From contig NZ_CAJPOU010000014.1 of the NCBI RefSeq assembly GCF_905372335.1, positions 1-40,298 of the forward strand: 40,298 nt of DNA, written 5' to 3'. The DNA comes from Streptococcus sp. A12 (lineage in GTDB: Bacteria > Bacillota > Bacilli > Lactobacillales > Streptococcaceae). The stretch's first letter is position 1; every line of letters starts with the position of its first letter. A program made the translations under genes and the position numbers. This document shows, piece after piece, positions 1 to 8,305 of the stretch. The notes beneath the pieces were generated by a model that did not search any database, had not been told where the DNA came from, and worked only from the letters and a program-made list of their open reading frames with translations.

Positions 1-51
1 TTTTTTCATTTGTTTTCATAAACCACATCTAGCTTTCGGTCCGATATTTTA

Positions 52-67
52 TGATAAACGTTTGACA
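52..67. promoter_or_regulatory. Putative ScrR (LacI-family) operator upstream of scrB
   Basis: TGATAAACGTTTGACA is a 16-bp imperfect palindrome (6 of 8 arm positions match) with the central CG typical of LacI-family operators. It lies about 100 bp before scrB, whose operon encodes a LacI-type repressor. In other streptococci scrA is divergent from scrB, so the site may serve both, but scrA is outside the window. It does not fit the 14-bp cre consensus well. Confidence 0.5.
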
Positions 68-94
68 TTTTTTCTCAATTCTTTGGTCAAAGTC

Positions 95-123
95 TTGCTT
101 TTTTTTATAGAAATCGGTACTAT
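95..123 (+). promoter_or_regulatory. Probable scrB promoter
   Basis: TTGCTT (95-100), a 17-nt spacer, and TACTAT (118-123). The -10 matches consensus at 4 of 6 positions and the -35 at 3 of 6. It is followed by a 29-nt leader to the scrB ATG. The better -35-like TTGACA at 62-67 has no -10 at the right distance and overlaps the putative operator. Confidence 0.45.
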
Positions 124-152
124 GGAAGTAAGAAAAATTTTGGAGGAGTCAA

Positions 153-1607
153 ATGGAATGGACAACAGAACTTCGGTACAAACGGTATGAAGACTGGACC
201 GAAGAAGAAAAGAAACAAATTAAAGAAAACATGGCTAATTCTCCTTGGCATACTCATTACCATGTCGAACCCAAAACTGGCCTTTTAAATGACCCGAATG
301 GTTTCTCCTATTTTAATGGTAAATGGATTCTCTTTTACCAGAACTTTCCCTTTGGAGCCGCTCACGGATTGAAGTCTTGGGTACAACTGGAAAGTGATGA
401 TTTAGTTCATTTTAAAGAAACTGGTCTTAAAGTCTTACCAGACACACCTTTGGATAGCCACGGAGCCTATTCTGGTTCGGCTATGCAATTCGATGACAAA
501 CTTTTCTTATTCTATACAGGAAATGTACGAGACGAGAACTGGATCCGTCATCCCTACCAAATCGGAGCTCTCTTAGACCAGGATGGAAACCTCGAAAAAA
601 TCGACCAAATCCTCATTGATCAACCAGAGGATGCTACCGATCATTTCCGCGACCCACAAATTTTTAAATTCAAAGATCAATACTATGCCATCGTCGGTGG
701 TCAAGACCTTGAGAAAAAAGGGTTCGTTCGCCTTTACAAAGCGGTGAATAACGATTATACCAACTGGGTTGAAGTAGGCGATCTTGATTTCAACAATGAT
801 CGTACAGCTTATATGATGGAGTGTCCTAACTTGGTCTTCGTCGGCGAGCAACCTGTCCTTCTTTATTGCCCTCAAGGTTTGGACAAAGCAGTCCTCAACT
901 ACGACAATATCTATCCAAATATGTATAAGATTGGGGCTTCTTTTGATCCTGAACAAGCTCGTCTCGTTGACGTATCTGAATTGCGCAACTTGGACTACGG
1001 CTTCGAAGCCTATGCAACTCAAGGCTTCAACACTCCTGATGGAAGAGCCTTAACGGTTAGCTGGTTAGGTCTACCAGATGTCGCTTACCCATCCGATCGC
1101 TATGATCACCAAGGAGCCTTCTCTTTGGTCAAAGAGCTAACCATTCAGGATGGTAAACTTTATCAATATCCGGTCGAAGCTGTAAAAGAGCTCCGCTCCA
1201 CTTCTTCCGAGTTTACAAACAAGGAAACAACCAATAATTGCTACGAGTTAGAATTAGCCTTTGAAGCCAATAGCAAAAGTGAGATTGTTCTCCTAGCCGA
1301 TAAAGAAGGCAAAGGACTTTCTATTACTTTTGATATTGCAAATGGTCAAGTCATTGTCGACCGTAGCCAAGCTGGCGAACAGTATGCCCAAGAGTTTGGA
1401 ACTACTCGTACTTGCCCAATCGAAAATCAAGCGACAACTGCTACAATTTTCATCGATAACTCGATTTTTGAAATCTTTATCAACAAAGGAGAAAAGGTAT
1501 TCTCTGGTCGCGTCTTCCCGCATGATGATCAAACTGGTATCCTGATCAAATCCGGAACACCCACTGGAACATACTACGAACTAGACTATGGTCGCAAAGC
1601 TCACTGA
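153..1607 (+). CDS. scrB: Sucrose-6-phosphate hydrolase (GH32 invertase)
   Basis: Cytoplasmic GH32 enzyme that splits sucrose 6-phosphate, delivered by a sucrose PTS transporter, into glucose 6-phosphate and fructose. The 484-aa length is normal for the family. The three acidic GH32 signatures are present: NDPNG at 46-50 (nucleophile D47), RDP at 166-168 (transition-state D167) and ECP starting at E223 (acid/base). The five-blade propeller fills about residues 30-340, followed by the C-terminal beta-sandwich. The ATG has a strong GGAGGA (142-147) 5 nt upstream. It overlaps scrR by 20 nt, so the two are translationally linked. Divergent scrA is expected just outside the left edge, which is inference from gene order in other streptococci. 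Confidence 0.96.
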   Translation: MEWTTELRYKRYEDWTEEEKKQIKENMANSPWHTHYHVEPKTGLLNDPNGFSYFNGKWILFYQNFPFGAAHGLKSWVQLESDDLVHFKETGLKVLPDTPLDSHGAYSGSAMQFDDKLFLFYTGNVRDENWIRHPYQIGALLDQDGNLEKIDQILIDQPEDATDHFRDPQIFKFKDQYYAIVGGQDLEKKGFVRLYKAVNNDYTNWVEVGDLDFNNDRTAYMMECPNLVFVGEQPVLLYCPQGLDKAVLNYDNIYPNMYKIGASFDPEQARLVDVSELRNLDYGFEAYATQGFNTPDGRALTVSWLGLPDVAYPSDRYDHQGAFSLVKELTIQDGKLYQYPVEAVKELRSTSSEFTNKETTNNCYELELAFEANSKSEIVLLADKEGKGLSITFDIANGQVIVDRSQAGEQYAQEFGTTRTCPIENQATTATIFIDNSIFEIFINKGEKVFSGRVFPHDDQTGILIKSGTPTGTYYELDYGRKAH

Positions 1608-2553
1608 TGTCGCCAAATTAGCTGGCGTCAGCCCAACGACAGTTTCACGAGTCATTAACAAAAAGGGCTATTTATCTGAAAAAACTGTCTCAAAAGTTAA
1701 AGAGGCCATGAGGGAATTGGGCTACAAGCCCAATACGATCGCTCGGAGCCTACAAGGAAAATCAGCCAAGTTAATCGGCTTAATCTTCCCAAAAATCAGC
1801 CATATCTTCTATGCAGAATTAATCGATAAACTGGAAGAAGAACTGTTCAAACATGGATACAAAACCATTATTTGTAATAGCGAGCACGATTCGGAAAAAG
1901 AACGTGAATACATCGAAATGCTAGAAGCCAATCAAGTAGATGGGATTATTTCTGGTAGTCATAATCTAGGGATTGAAGATTACAACCGGGTCGCAGCTCC
2001 TATCATCGCCTTTGACCGGAACCTATCACCTGAGATCCCTGTCGTCTCGTCAGATAACTACGCTGGTGGAGTTCTCGCTGCGGAAACCCTTTCCAAGACA
2101 GGGGCACAAAAGATTATCATGATTACAGGGAATGACAATTCTAATTCCCCAACCGGTCTTCGCCATGCTGGCTTTGCTTCTGTCCTACCAGAAGCACAAA
2201 TTATCAATGTTTCCAGTGATTATTCACCCATTCGCAAAGAAATGGAAATCAAGTCCATCTTGACCCAGCAAAAACCGGATGCCATCTTTGCATCTGACGA
2301 TCTAACGGCTATTTTGGTGATGAAAATCGCTGACGAACTCGGGATTGCCATTCCAGAAGACCTGAAGATCATTGGCTATGACGGGACCTACTTTATCGAA
2401 AATTATTTCCCCCGTCTCACCACCATCAAGCAACCCTTACAAGAGATTGCTCGCCTGACGGTCGACCTTCTTCTTCAAAAAATCGAAGGAAAAGATGTAA
2501 AAACAACAGGCTATTTTCTCCCTGTTAGTGTTTTACCCGGCAAAAGTGTTTAA
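1588..2553 (+). CDS. scrR: Sucrose operon repressor, LacI family
   Basis: 321-aa LacI/GalR regulator. The N-terminal helix-turn-helix (TDVAKLAGVSPTTVSRVIN, about residues 6-24) is followed by the hinge (YKPNTIARSL) and a periplasmic-binding-protein-like ligand domain to the C terminus. The chosen ATG gives the start MVAKLTDVA that I recall from streptococcal ScrR. It lies inside the end of scrB with no clear ribosome binding site of its own, so translation probably depends on scrB. Known ScrR proteins repress sucrose genes and respond to intracellular sugar. The putative operator at 52-67 fits autoregulation of the scrB-scrR unit. Confidence 0.93.
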   Translation: MVAKLTDVAKLAGVSPTTVSRVINKKGYLSEKTVSKVKEAMRELGYKPNTIARSLQGKSAKLIGLIFPKISHIFYAELIDKLEEELFKHGYKTIICNSEHDSEKEREYIEMLEANQVDGIISGSHNLGIEDYNRVAAPIIAFDRNLSPEIPVVSSDNYAGGVLAAETLSKTGAQKIIMITGNDNSNSPTGLRHAGFASVLPEAQIINVSSDYSPIRKEMEIKSILTQQKPDAIFASDDLTAILVMKIADELGIAIPEDLKIIGYDGTYFIENYFPRLTTIKQPLQEIARLTVDLLLQKIEGKDVKTTGYFLPVSVLPGKSV

Positions 2554-2556
2554 AAG

Positions 2557-2734
2557 AGAGTGGGACAGAAATCGGTAATTCGTTAGAATTCGATTTCGTC
2601 GTCCCACCTCCGCACAGTTGAGTAGGGCTGTAAAAGCTGATAAAAGCAGCGTAGTAGAGCCCACTCAACCACTGCGTCTTGTTCGACAATCCAAAGTCAA
2701 TTGAGAGGCCGGACTTTTGTACCAACCTTTTTCC
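2557..2734 (+). repeat. Structured intergenic repeat (three inverted repeats)
   Basis: Noncoding element between scrR and nusB. First hairpin: GTGGGAC (2560-2566) pairs with GTCCCAC (2601-2607) and encloses GAAATCG/CGATTTC and AATTC/GAATT. Second: GTTGAGTAGGGCT (2617-2629) pairs with AGCCCACTCAAC (2658-2669). Third, degraded: AGGCCGGAC / GTACCAACCT followed by T5 (about 2705-2734), terminator-like. From memory, closely similar blocks recur between genes in oral streptococci; I cannot verify this here. Only one copy is in the window. Confidence 0.65.
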
Positions 2735-2765
2735 TTTTAATAATCAAGCGAAGCTCTATACTTAA

Positions 2766-2795
2766 AAAGAAACCACCCGTGAAGGTGGTTTCTTT
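2766..2795. terminator. Bidirectional terminator between scrR and nusB
   Basis: AAAGAAACCACC (2766-2777), 6-nt loop, GGTGGTTTCTTT (2784-2795): 12 perfect pairs with A/T tracts on both flanks. It serves nusB on the minus strand and backs up scrR read-through on the plus strand. Confidence 0.88.
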
Positions 2796-2801
2796 TCTAT
2801 C

Positions 2802-3230
2802 TTATTCTGCTTCTGTCACAAATTGGCTTAAGACACCATTCACAAACCGAGCAGATTTTTCATCTGAAAATGTTTTAGCTAATTCAATCGCTTCATTCAC
2901 TGCAACCAATTGAGGGGTATCAAAGGAAGTAATTTCAAATACACCCAAACGAAGAATGTTTTTCTCCACTAGAGTCAAGCGTTCGACGGTCCATCCAGTT
3001 TTCAAGTGTTGGGCAATCTGTTGATCCAATTCATCCTTTGATTGACGAACACCAGATACCAAATTGAGTAGAAAAGCTGGAATTTCCACTTCCTGGTCAG
3101 TTTCCTCTTTGTCATGAGTAAAAGCAAATTGACACGCTTCTACAACATCCCCTTCATACTCTAAACTCATTAGAGCTTGAAAGGCACGCTCCCGTAGATC
3201 ACGACGTGATTCAAATAAAATATCAGTCAT
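2802..3230 (-). CDS. nusB: Transcription antitermination factor NusB
   Basis: 142-aa all-helical NusB. It pairs with NusE (S10) at boxA RNA to keep RNA polymerase processive through rRNA operons. The C-terminal part shows the conserved stretches TLVEKNILRLGVFE and FDTPQLVAVNEAIELAK, ending in SARFVNGVLS. I chose the ATG at 3230 (MTDILFESRR) because a GAGGA box lies 8 nt upstream. An ATG at 3245 would add five residues but lacks a binding site and overlaps the upstream gene more. It overlaps the end of the Asp23-family gene by 8 nt and is the last gene of the efp-yqhY-nusB unit, ending at a strong terminator. Confidence 0.95.
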   Translation of the reverse strand: MTDILFESRRDLRERAFQALMSLEYEGDVVEACQFAFTHDKEETDQEVEIPAFLLNLVSGVRQSKDELDQQIAQHLKTGWTVERLTLVEKNILRLGVFEITSFDTPQLVAVNEAIELAKTFSDEKSARFVNGVLSQFVTEAE

Positions 3231-3612
3231 TGAGGAAATCCTCATTAAACAAATCTTTCAAATCAGGTTTCGCTGCTTTTTCAGTCACGATTCCAACCAC
3301 ATGGATATTGACATCATCCAAGGTGACATCTGCCATATTGTAGACAGCTGTTTTTACTGCTTTTTGGATCGCAACCGCTACTTTAGGGACTGCTACACCA
3401 TACTCTAGATAAAGGTAAATATCAACAGAGATTTGACCATCTTCTTGTGTACGAAGGTAAACCCCACGTCCAAGAGCACGTTTTGAAAGGCTATCCGATA
3501 CACTCTTGTTTTCAAGAGAATGAACACCATCTACTTTTGCAGTCGCAATCGCAATAATTTTTTCTAGCACACGAGGTGCAATGACGATTTCACCGTATTG
3601 TTCAGTTGCCAT
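3223..3612 (-). CDS. Asp23/Gls24-family protein (YqhY-like)
   Basis: 129-aa protein of the Asp23 (DUF322) family, recognised from the N-terminal GEIVIAPRVLEKI and the VDGVHSL and ALGRGV segments. In Firmicutes the paralogue beside nusB is YqhY, which genetic work in Bacillus links to acetyl-CoA carboxylase and lipid homeostasis; the biochemical role is unclear. No membrane segment or signal is visible, so it is probably cytosolic. It lies 36 nt after efp and overlaps nusB by 8 nt, so the three genes are very likely one transcript. The acidic C-terminal tail (DLFNEDFLND) lies outside the conserved domain. Confidence 0.9.
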   Translation of the reverse strand: MATEQYGEIVIAPRVLEKIIAIATAKVDGVHSLENKSVSDSLSKRALGRGVYLRTQEDGQISVDIYLYLEYGVAVPKVAVAIQKAVKTAVYNMADVTLDDVNIHVVGIVTEKAAKPDLKDLFNEDFLND

Positions 3613-3648
3613 AGAAGTTCCTTTCTATCAGACCTATTTTAGAGCTGA

Positions 3649-4209
3649 TTAGGCACGAGAAACGTAAGTTCCTTCAGCTGTATTGATAATCAATTTTTGT
3701 CCTGCTTCGATGAAGTCTGGAACGTTTACCACAAGACCTGTTTCCATTGTAGCTGGTTTACCAGAACCTGTCACTGTAGCACCTTTAATAGATGGTTGAG
3801 TTTCAGCAACTGTCAATTCAACAGTTGTAGGAACCGTCACCCCAATCACTTCGCTTCCGTAGAATTGAATTTTCACTTCTGAGTTTTCAAGGATGTAAAG
3901 CAATTCGTTCTCAACATTGACAACAGGAATTTCATATTGGTCGTATGTTTCAGTATTCATGAAGTAAGCTGTGTCATCCATTTTATACAAGTATTGAGCT
4001 GGTACAGTTTCAATAATAGCTTGCTCAAATTTTTCTTCTGGACGGTAGCTTGTATCAAAAGTTGAACCAGTACGTACATCACGCAATTTCATACGCATGA
4101 TGGTGTTTCCTTTACCTGGTTTGTGGTGGCTAGCTTCCAAAACGCGGATCAATTTTCCATCAGCTGTTTCAAAGGTCATACCAGCTTTCAACTTACTTGC
4201 TTCAATCAT
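3649..4209 (-). CDS. efp: Translation elongation factor P
   Basis: 186-aa EF-P, full length with three OB/KOW-like beta-barrel domains. It enters the ribosomal E site and rescues ribosomes stalled at polyproline stretches. The domain I tip loop reads HHKPGKGN at about 28-35, so the lysine that is modified in many bacteria is K33; which modification occurs here cannot be read from the sequence. The C-terminal signature (GLVVNVPDFIEAGQKLIINTA) is intact. AAAGAGGTATG precedes the ATG. It is first in the efp-yqhY-nusB unit, with a clear promoter at 4246-4274. Confidence 0.96.
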   Translation of the reverse strand: MIEASKLKAGMTFETADGKLIRVLEASHHKPGKGNTIMRMKLRDVRTGSTFDTSYRPEEKFEQAIIETVPAQYLYKMDDTAYFMNTETYDQYEIPVVNVENELLYILENSEVKIQFYGSEVIGVTVPTTVELTVAETQPSIKGATVTGSGKPATMETGLVVNVPDFIEAGQKLIINTAEGTYVSRA

Positions 4210-4245
4210 GTTTTCATACCTCTTTTTAAAATTATATTACTCTTT

Positions 4246-4274
4246 ATTCTATCACAAATACTCAGATTTCTCAA
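4246..4274 (-). promoter_or_regulatory. Promoter of efp-yqhY-nusB, with -35 inside a palindrome
   Basis: On the minus strand: TTGAGA (4274-4269), 17-nt spacer, TAGAAT (4251-4246), with the TG of an extended -10 (TGATAGAAT). The -35 lies in the perfect 7-bp-arm palindrome CAGATTTCTCAAATCTG (4263-4279), which could be an operator or the remains of a terminator stem for the upstream peptidase gene. Confidence 0.7.
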
Positions 4275-4294
4275 ATCTGTCTCTGCAAATTTCC

Positions 4295-5362
4295 TTAGAT
4301 CACAATCAATTCTTTCGGTGCCAAGGTCAAGATTTCACAACCGGTTTCCGTAATCAGGAGATCATCTTCAATCCGGACACCAGATAGGCCTTCAATGTAG
4401 ATCCCTGGCTCATCTGTCAAGACCATGCCGGCCTTGATAACTTCTTTGGAAGTTTGACTGAAATAAGGCTCTTCATGGATGTCCAAGCCAATTCCGTGGC
4501 CAATTCCATGAGTAAAGTACTGACCGTATCCTGCAGCCTCAATAATATCTCGAGGAATTTTATCAAAATCACGGAAACCGAGTCCATCCTTGGCTTCAGC
4601 AATGAGAGCTTGGTTGGCTTTCAAGACCGTTTCGTAAATTTCTCTTTCCTTGTCGCTGACATGACCTGCATAAATGGTCCGGGTCATATCACTGACGTAA
4701 TGGTTGTAAAGACAGCCAAAGTCCAAGGTCAAGGCATCCCCAGCAGAGATGATGCGATCACTTGGAGTCGCATGAGGCATAGCAGAGCGTTCTCCCGCAG
4801 CGGAGATGATATCAAAGGATACACCTGAAGCCCCCAATTCCCGCATTCTGAAATCAAGGAAGGTCGCCGCTTCTAATTCTGTTGTTTGGCCAACCTTGAT
4901 AAATTCCAGCACATCTAGGAAGGCTTGATCTGAAATACTGCAGGCCTTGCGGATGGTTGCTACTTCTGTCTCATCTTTAATCAAACGAAACTCCATTACA
5001 AAATCAGACAAGACTCTTAGAGCGACTCCTGAGAAAGCGGTTGCTAGACGGGTATGGTAGGCAACTGTGATTTCATCCTCAAAGCCAAGTTCTTGGATCG
5101 CTGCGTCTTTGACAATTTTTGCCGCTTCTTCCAATTCATTGCGGGTTTCAACAATCTCAACAAAGGGGAAACAAGTCGCATGGGCATGAATGGTGTAGCG
5201 TGAATCAGTGAAGAGGACCACGCGCTCTTCTGTCACCAAAACAGTCCCATTTGATCCCCAGAAACCTGTCAAATAGTAGACATTTTTCAAGTTGTTAATG
5301 AGGACAGCTTTTAGATCCTGTGCCTTCATTTTAGTTCGTAGATTTGTAATTCGTTGGTTCAT
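4295..5362 (-). CDS. M24B metallopeptidase, Xaa-Pro aminopeptidase/dipeptidase type
   Basis: 355-aa pita-bread metallopeptidase that removes N-terminal residues preceding proline. It has an N-terminal creatinase-like domain (about 1-125) and a catalytic domain (130-350). All five dinuclear metal ligands are visible: D214 (LDFG), D225 (SDMTRT), H289 (THGIGHGIGLDIHE), E318 (TDEPGIY) and E332 (VRIEDD). No signal peptide, so cytosolic. Its ATG overlaps the uvrA stop by 4 nt, so translation is coupled and the two genes share a transcript. The sequence alone does not separate aminopeptidase P from prolidase; the roughly 350-aa length fits the short PepP/YqhT-like group. Functionally it pairs well with neighbouring efp, as both deal with proline. 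Confidence 0.9.
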   Translation of the reverse strand: MNQRITNLRTKMKAQDLKAVLINNLKNVYYLTGFWGSNGTVLVTEERVVLFTDSRYTIHAHATCFPFVEIVETRNELEEAAKIVKDAAIQELGFEDEITVAYHTRLATAFSGVALRVLSDFVMEFRLIKDETEVATIRKACSISDQAFLDVLEFIKVGQTTELEAATFLDFRMRELGASGVSFDIISAAGERSAMPHATPSDRIISAGDALTLDFGCLYNHYVSDMTRTIYAGHVSDKEREIYETVLKANQALIAEAKDGLGFRDFDKIPRDIIEAAGYGQYFTHGIGHGIGLDIHEEPYFSQTSKEVIKAGMVLTDEPGIYIEGLSGVRIEDDLLITETGCEILTLAPKELIVI

Positions 5363-8184
5363 TGTAATTTCCCTTTCAAATACTGTCCTGTAAAGCTAGC
5401 TGGGTTGCTGGCTACTTCTTCTGGTGTTCCTGTCGCAATAATGGTACCACCACCAACACCACCTTCTGGTCCCAAATCAATGATATGATCCGCTGTCTTA
5501 ATGACATCCAAGTTGTGCTCAATGACCAAAACGGTATTGCCATCATCTACAAAGCGTTCCAAGACCTTGAGCAAGCGAGAAATGTCCTCTGTATGAAGAC
5601 CTGTTGTCGGCTCATCCAAGATATAGAAGGACTTGCCAGTTGAGCGCTTATGAAGCTCTGAAGCCAACTTCATCCGCTGGGCTTCTCCTCCAGAAAGTGT
5701 CGTTGCCGGCTGTCCCAAAGTCACATAGCCCAAGCCGACATCCTTGATGGTCTGCAACTTGCGATTAATCTTTGGAATATGTTTAAAGAAATCCACCGCA
5801 TCATTAACGGTCATGTCCAAAATCTGGGAGATATTCTTATCTTTATAGTGAACTTCTAGGGTTTCACTGTTGTAGCGTCGCCCATGGCAGACTTCACACG
5901 GTACATAAACATCCGGTAGGAAATGCATCTCAATCTTGATAATCCCATCTCCCGAACAAGCCTCACACCGGCCACCTTTGACGTTGAAACTAAAGCGGCC
6001 TTTTTTGTAGCCTCTAATCTTGGCTTCATTGGTTTGGGCAAAGAGATCGCGAATGTCGTCAAATACACCTGTATAGGTAGCCGGATTGGAGCGTGGAGTG
6101 CGGCCAATCGGGCTTTGATCAATATCGATCAGTCGATCAATGTGCTCAACTCCTGAAATAGTCTTGTATTTCCCTGGTTTCTCTGAATTGCGATTCAATT
6201 TTTGAGCCAGTGTTTTTTTCAAAATACTGTTGACCAAGGTGGACTTGCCTGAGCCAGAAACACCTGTTACAGCAATGAACTTGCCCAGAGGGAAGCGTGC
6301 TGTCACCTCTTTTAAGTTGTTTTCAGCGGCCCCTGTCAGTTCGATAAAGCGTCCGTTGCCAACCCGTCGTTCCGTTGGTACGGGGATAGCCCGTTTGCCA
6401 GAAAGATACTGACCAGTGATGGATTTGCTATTGCGAGCTACCTGCTTAGGTGTTCCAGCTGCAACAATCTCGCCTCCAAAGACACCGGCTCCTGGACCGA
6501 CGTCGATCAGGTAATCAGCCTCTCTCATTGTATCCTCATCGTGTTCGACAACGATCAAGGTATTGCCCAAATCACGCATCTTCTTGAGACTGGCAATCAA
6601 ACGATCATTGTCCCTTTGGTGAAGGCCAATCGAAGGCTCATCCAGAATATAGAGAACACCTGAGAGGTTAGAGCCAATCTGAGTAGCCAAGCGAATCCGC
6701 TGACTCTCTCCCCCTGATAGAGTCCCGGCCGAGCGAGACAGGGTCAGATAGCTCAAGCCAACATTGTTCAAGAAGGTCAAACGATCCTTGACTTCTTTGA
6801 GAATCGGTCGCGCAATGGTCTCCTCATTCTTGCTTAATTTGAGATCAGCTACCACCTTAAGATGGTCCTCAATGGACAAGTCAGAGATTTGCCCGATATG
6901 TAGCCCCTTCTCTCCTCCTACTCGGACAGACAAGGCCTGGTCATTCAAACGATAGCCATGGCAGGTAGCACAAGTCAATTCATTCATGTAGGACAACATC
7001 TGATTGCGGGTAAAGTCGCTAGAGGTTTCGTGGTAACGGCGATTAATATTGGTAACGACCCCTTCAAAAGGAATGTCAATATCGCGAACCCCACCAAATT
7101 CATTCTCATAATGGAAATGGAATTCCTTGCCCTCAGAACCATAGAAAACCAAGTGCCGCTCTTCTGGAGACAAGTCTTCAAAGGGCTTGTCCATATCAAT
7201 CCCAAACTGGATCATGGCCTGCTCCAACATCTGAGGATAGTAGTTAGAAGAAATCGGATTCCATGGTGCTAGTGCTCCTTCACGGAGAGTCTTGCTAGCA
7301 TCTGGAACAACCAAATCCAAGTCCACCTCTAGCTTGATCCCCAGCCCATCACAATCTGGACAAGAGCCAAAGGGAGCATTAAATGAAAAGAGACGAGGTT
7401 CCAACTCAGGGACGGTAAAGCCACAAACCGGGCAAGCATAATGCTCTGAAAAGAGCAGTTCATTTTCGTCCATGGTATCGATGACCACGTAGCCATCTGC
7501 GATCCGAAGGGCCGCTTCGACCGAATCAAAGAGACGAGAACGAATGCCATCTTTGATGACAATCCGGTCTACAACAACCTCAATTGTGTGCTTCTGGCTT
7601 TTGGATAATTCTGGAACCTCTGTCACATCAAAAATATCGCCATCCACCCGCACCCGGACATAGCCGTCTTTTTGCACCTTTTCGATGATGTTCTTATGCT
7701 GGCCTTTTTTCTTACGAACGATCGGTGCTAGAATTTGCAGGCGTTGGCGCTCCGGAAGTTCCAAAACTTGGTCTACAATTTGCTCGACCGAAGAAGCGGT
7801 AATCGCCCCATGGCCATTGATACAGTATGGAGTCCCCACACGAGCATATAGAAGACGTAAGTAATCGTTGATTTCTGTAGTCGTTCCAACCGTTGACCGC
7901 GGATTTTTGCTGGTTGTTTTTTGGTCAATGGAAATGGCTGGACTTAAGCCGTCAATCGAGTCCACATCGGGTTTTTCCATATTTCCTAAAAACTGGCGAG
8001 CATAGGCTGACAGGCTCTCTACATAACGTCTTTGTCCTTCCGCATAGAGAGTGTCAAAGGCTAAGCTCGATTTCCCAGAACCTGATAGACCAGTGACCAC
8101 GACCAGCTTATCTCGAGGGATTTCAACATCAATATTTTTTAAATTATGAGCACGCGCTCCATGAATGACAATTTTATCGAGCAT
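5359..8184 (-). CDS. uvrA: Excinuclease ABC subunit A
   Basis: DNA damage sensor of nucleotide excision repair, a tandem ABC ATPase that loads UvrB. With the ATG at 8184 it is 941 aa. Visible features: first P-loop (GLSGSGKSS), first zinc module (CPVCG with CPDC), two signatures (LSGGESQR and LSGGEAQR), second P-loop (GVSGSGKST), and the second zinc module (CEAC / CEVC) in the C-terminal half. A GTG at 8193 would add three residues; I prefer the ATG because MLDKIVIHGARAHNLKN resembles the usual family start, but neither start has a strong ribosome binding site. It is followed with a 4-nt overlap by the M24 peptidase. Expression probably comes from the extended -10 at 8218-8223. Confidence 0.97.
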   Translation of the reverse strand: MLDKIVIHGARAHNLKNIDVEIPRDKLVVVTGLSGSGKSSLAFDTLYAEGQRRYVESLSAYARQFLGNMEKPDVDSIDGLSPAISIDQKTTSKNPRSTVGTTTEINDYLRLLYARVGTPYCINGHGAITASSVEQIVDQVLELPERQRLQILAPIVRKKKGQHKNIIEKVQKDGYVRVRVDGDIFDVTEVPELSKSQKHTIEVVVDRIVIKDGIRSRLFDSVEAALRIADGYVVIDTMDENELLFSEHYACPVCGFTVPELEPRLFSFNAPFGSCPDCDGLGIKLEVDLDLVVPDASKTLREGALAPWNPISSNYYPQMLEQAMIQFGIDMDKPFEDLSPEERHLVFYGSEGKEFHFHYENEFGGVRDIDIPFEGVVTNINRRYHETSSDFTRNQMLSYMNELTCATCHGYRLNDQALSVRVGGEKGLHIGQISDLSIEDHLKVVADLKLSKNEETIARPILKEVKDRLTFLNNVGLSYLTLSRSAGTLSGGESQRIRLATQIGSNLSGVLYILDEPSIGLHQRDNDRLIASLKKMRDLGNTLIVVEHDEDTMREADYLIDVGPGAGVFGGEIVAAGTPKQVARNSKSITGQYLSGKRAIPVPTERRVGNGRFIELTGAAENNLKEVTARFPLGKFIAVTGVSGSGKSTLVNSILKKTLAQKLNRNSEKPGKYKTISGVEHIDRLIDIDQSPIGRTPRSNPATYTGVFDDIRDLFAQTNEAKIRGYKKGRFSFNVKGGRCEACSGDGIIKIEMHFLPDVYVPCEVCHGRRYNSETLEVHYKDKNISQILDMTVNDAVDFFKHIPKINRKLQTIKDVGLGYVTLGQPATTLSGGEAQRMKLASELHKRSTGKSFYILDEPTTGLHTEDISRLLKVLERFVDDGNTVLVIEHNLDVIKTADHIIDLGPEGGVGGGTIIATGTPEEVASNPASFTGQYLKGKLQ

Positions 8185-8217
8185 TTCTTCCACTTTTCAT
8201 CAATTTATTTATCCTTC

Positions 8218-8226
8218 ATTATATCA
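8218..8226 (-). promoter_or_regulatory. Extended -10 promoter of uvrA
   Basis: On the minus strand TGATATAAT (8226-8218): a perfect TATAAT with the upstream TGn. No good -35 lies 17 nt upstream, as expected for an extended -10 promoter. It is back to back with the corA promoter. I saw no SOS box. Confidence 0.6.
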
Positions 8227-8265
8227 AATTTTTCAGCATTCTTTTATCCAAAAGCGTGCTTTTTC

Positions 8266-8274
8266 TGTTATAAT
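8266..8274 (+). promoter_or_regulatory. Extended -10 promoter of the corA-like gene
   Basis: TGTTATAAT (8266-8274), a consensus TATAAT with TGn in front and no recognisable -35. It gives a leader of about 25 nt to the ATG at 8306. Confidence 0.65.
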
Positions 8275-8305
8275 GTTAAGGTGTAAAAAAACAAGGGGAG
8301 GCACC

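Noticed and set aside
62..90. TTGACA at 62-67 as the scrB -35
   Set aside because: No -10-like hexamer lies 16-18 nt downstream, and the bases belong to the LacI-type palindrome. The pair at 95-123 fits better.
8165..8305. N-terminal extension of the CorA-like protein
   Set aside because: In-frame codons reach back to 8165, but they overlap the uvrA start and both promoters. The ATG at 8306 has a strong GGGGAGG and gives the normal CorA start.
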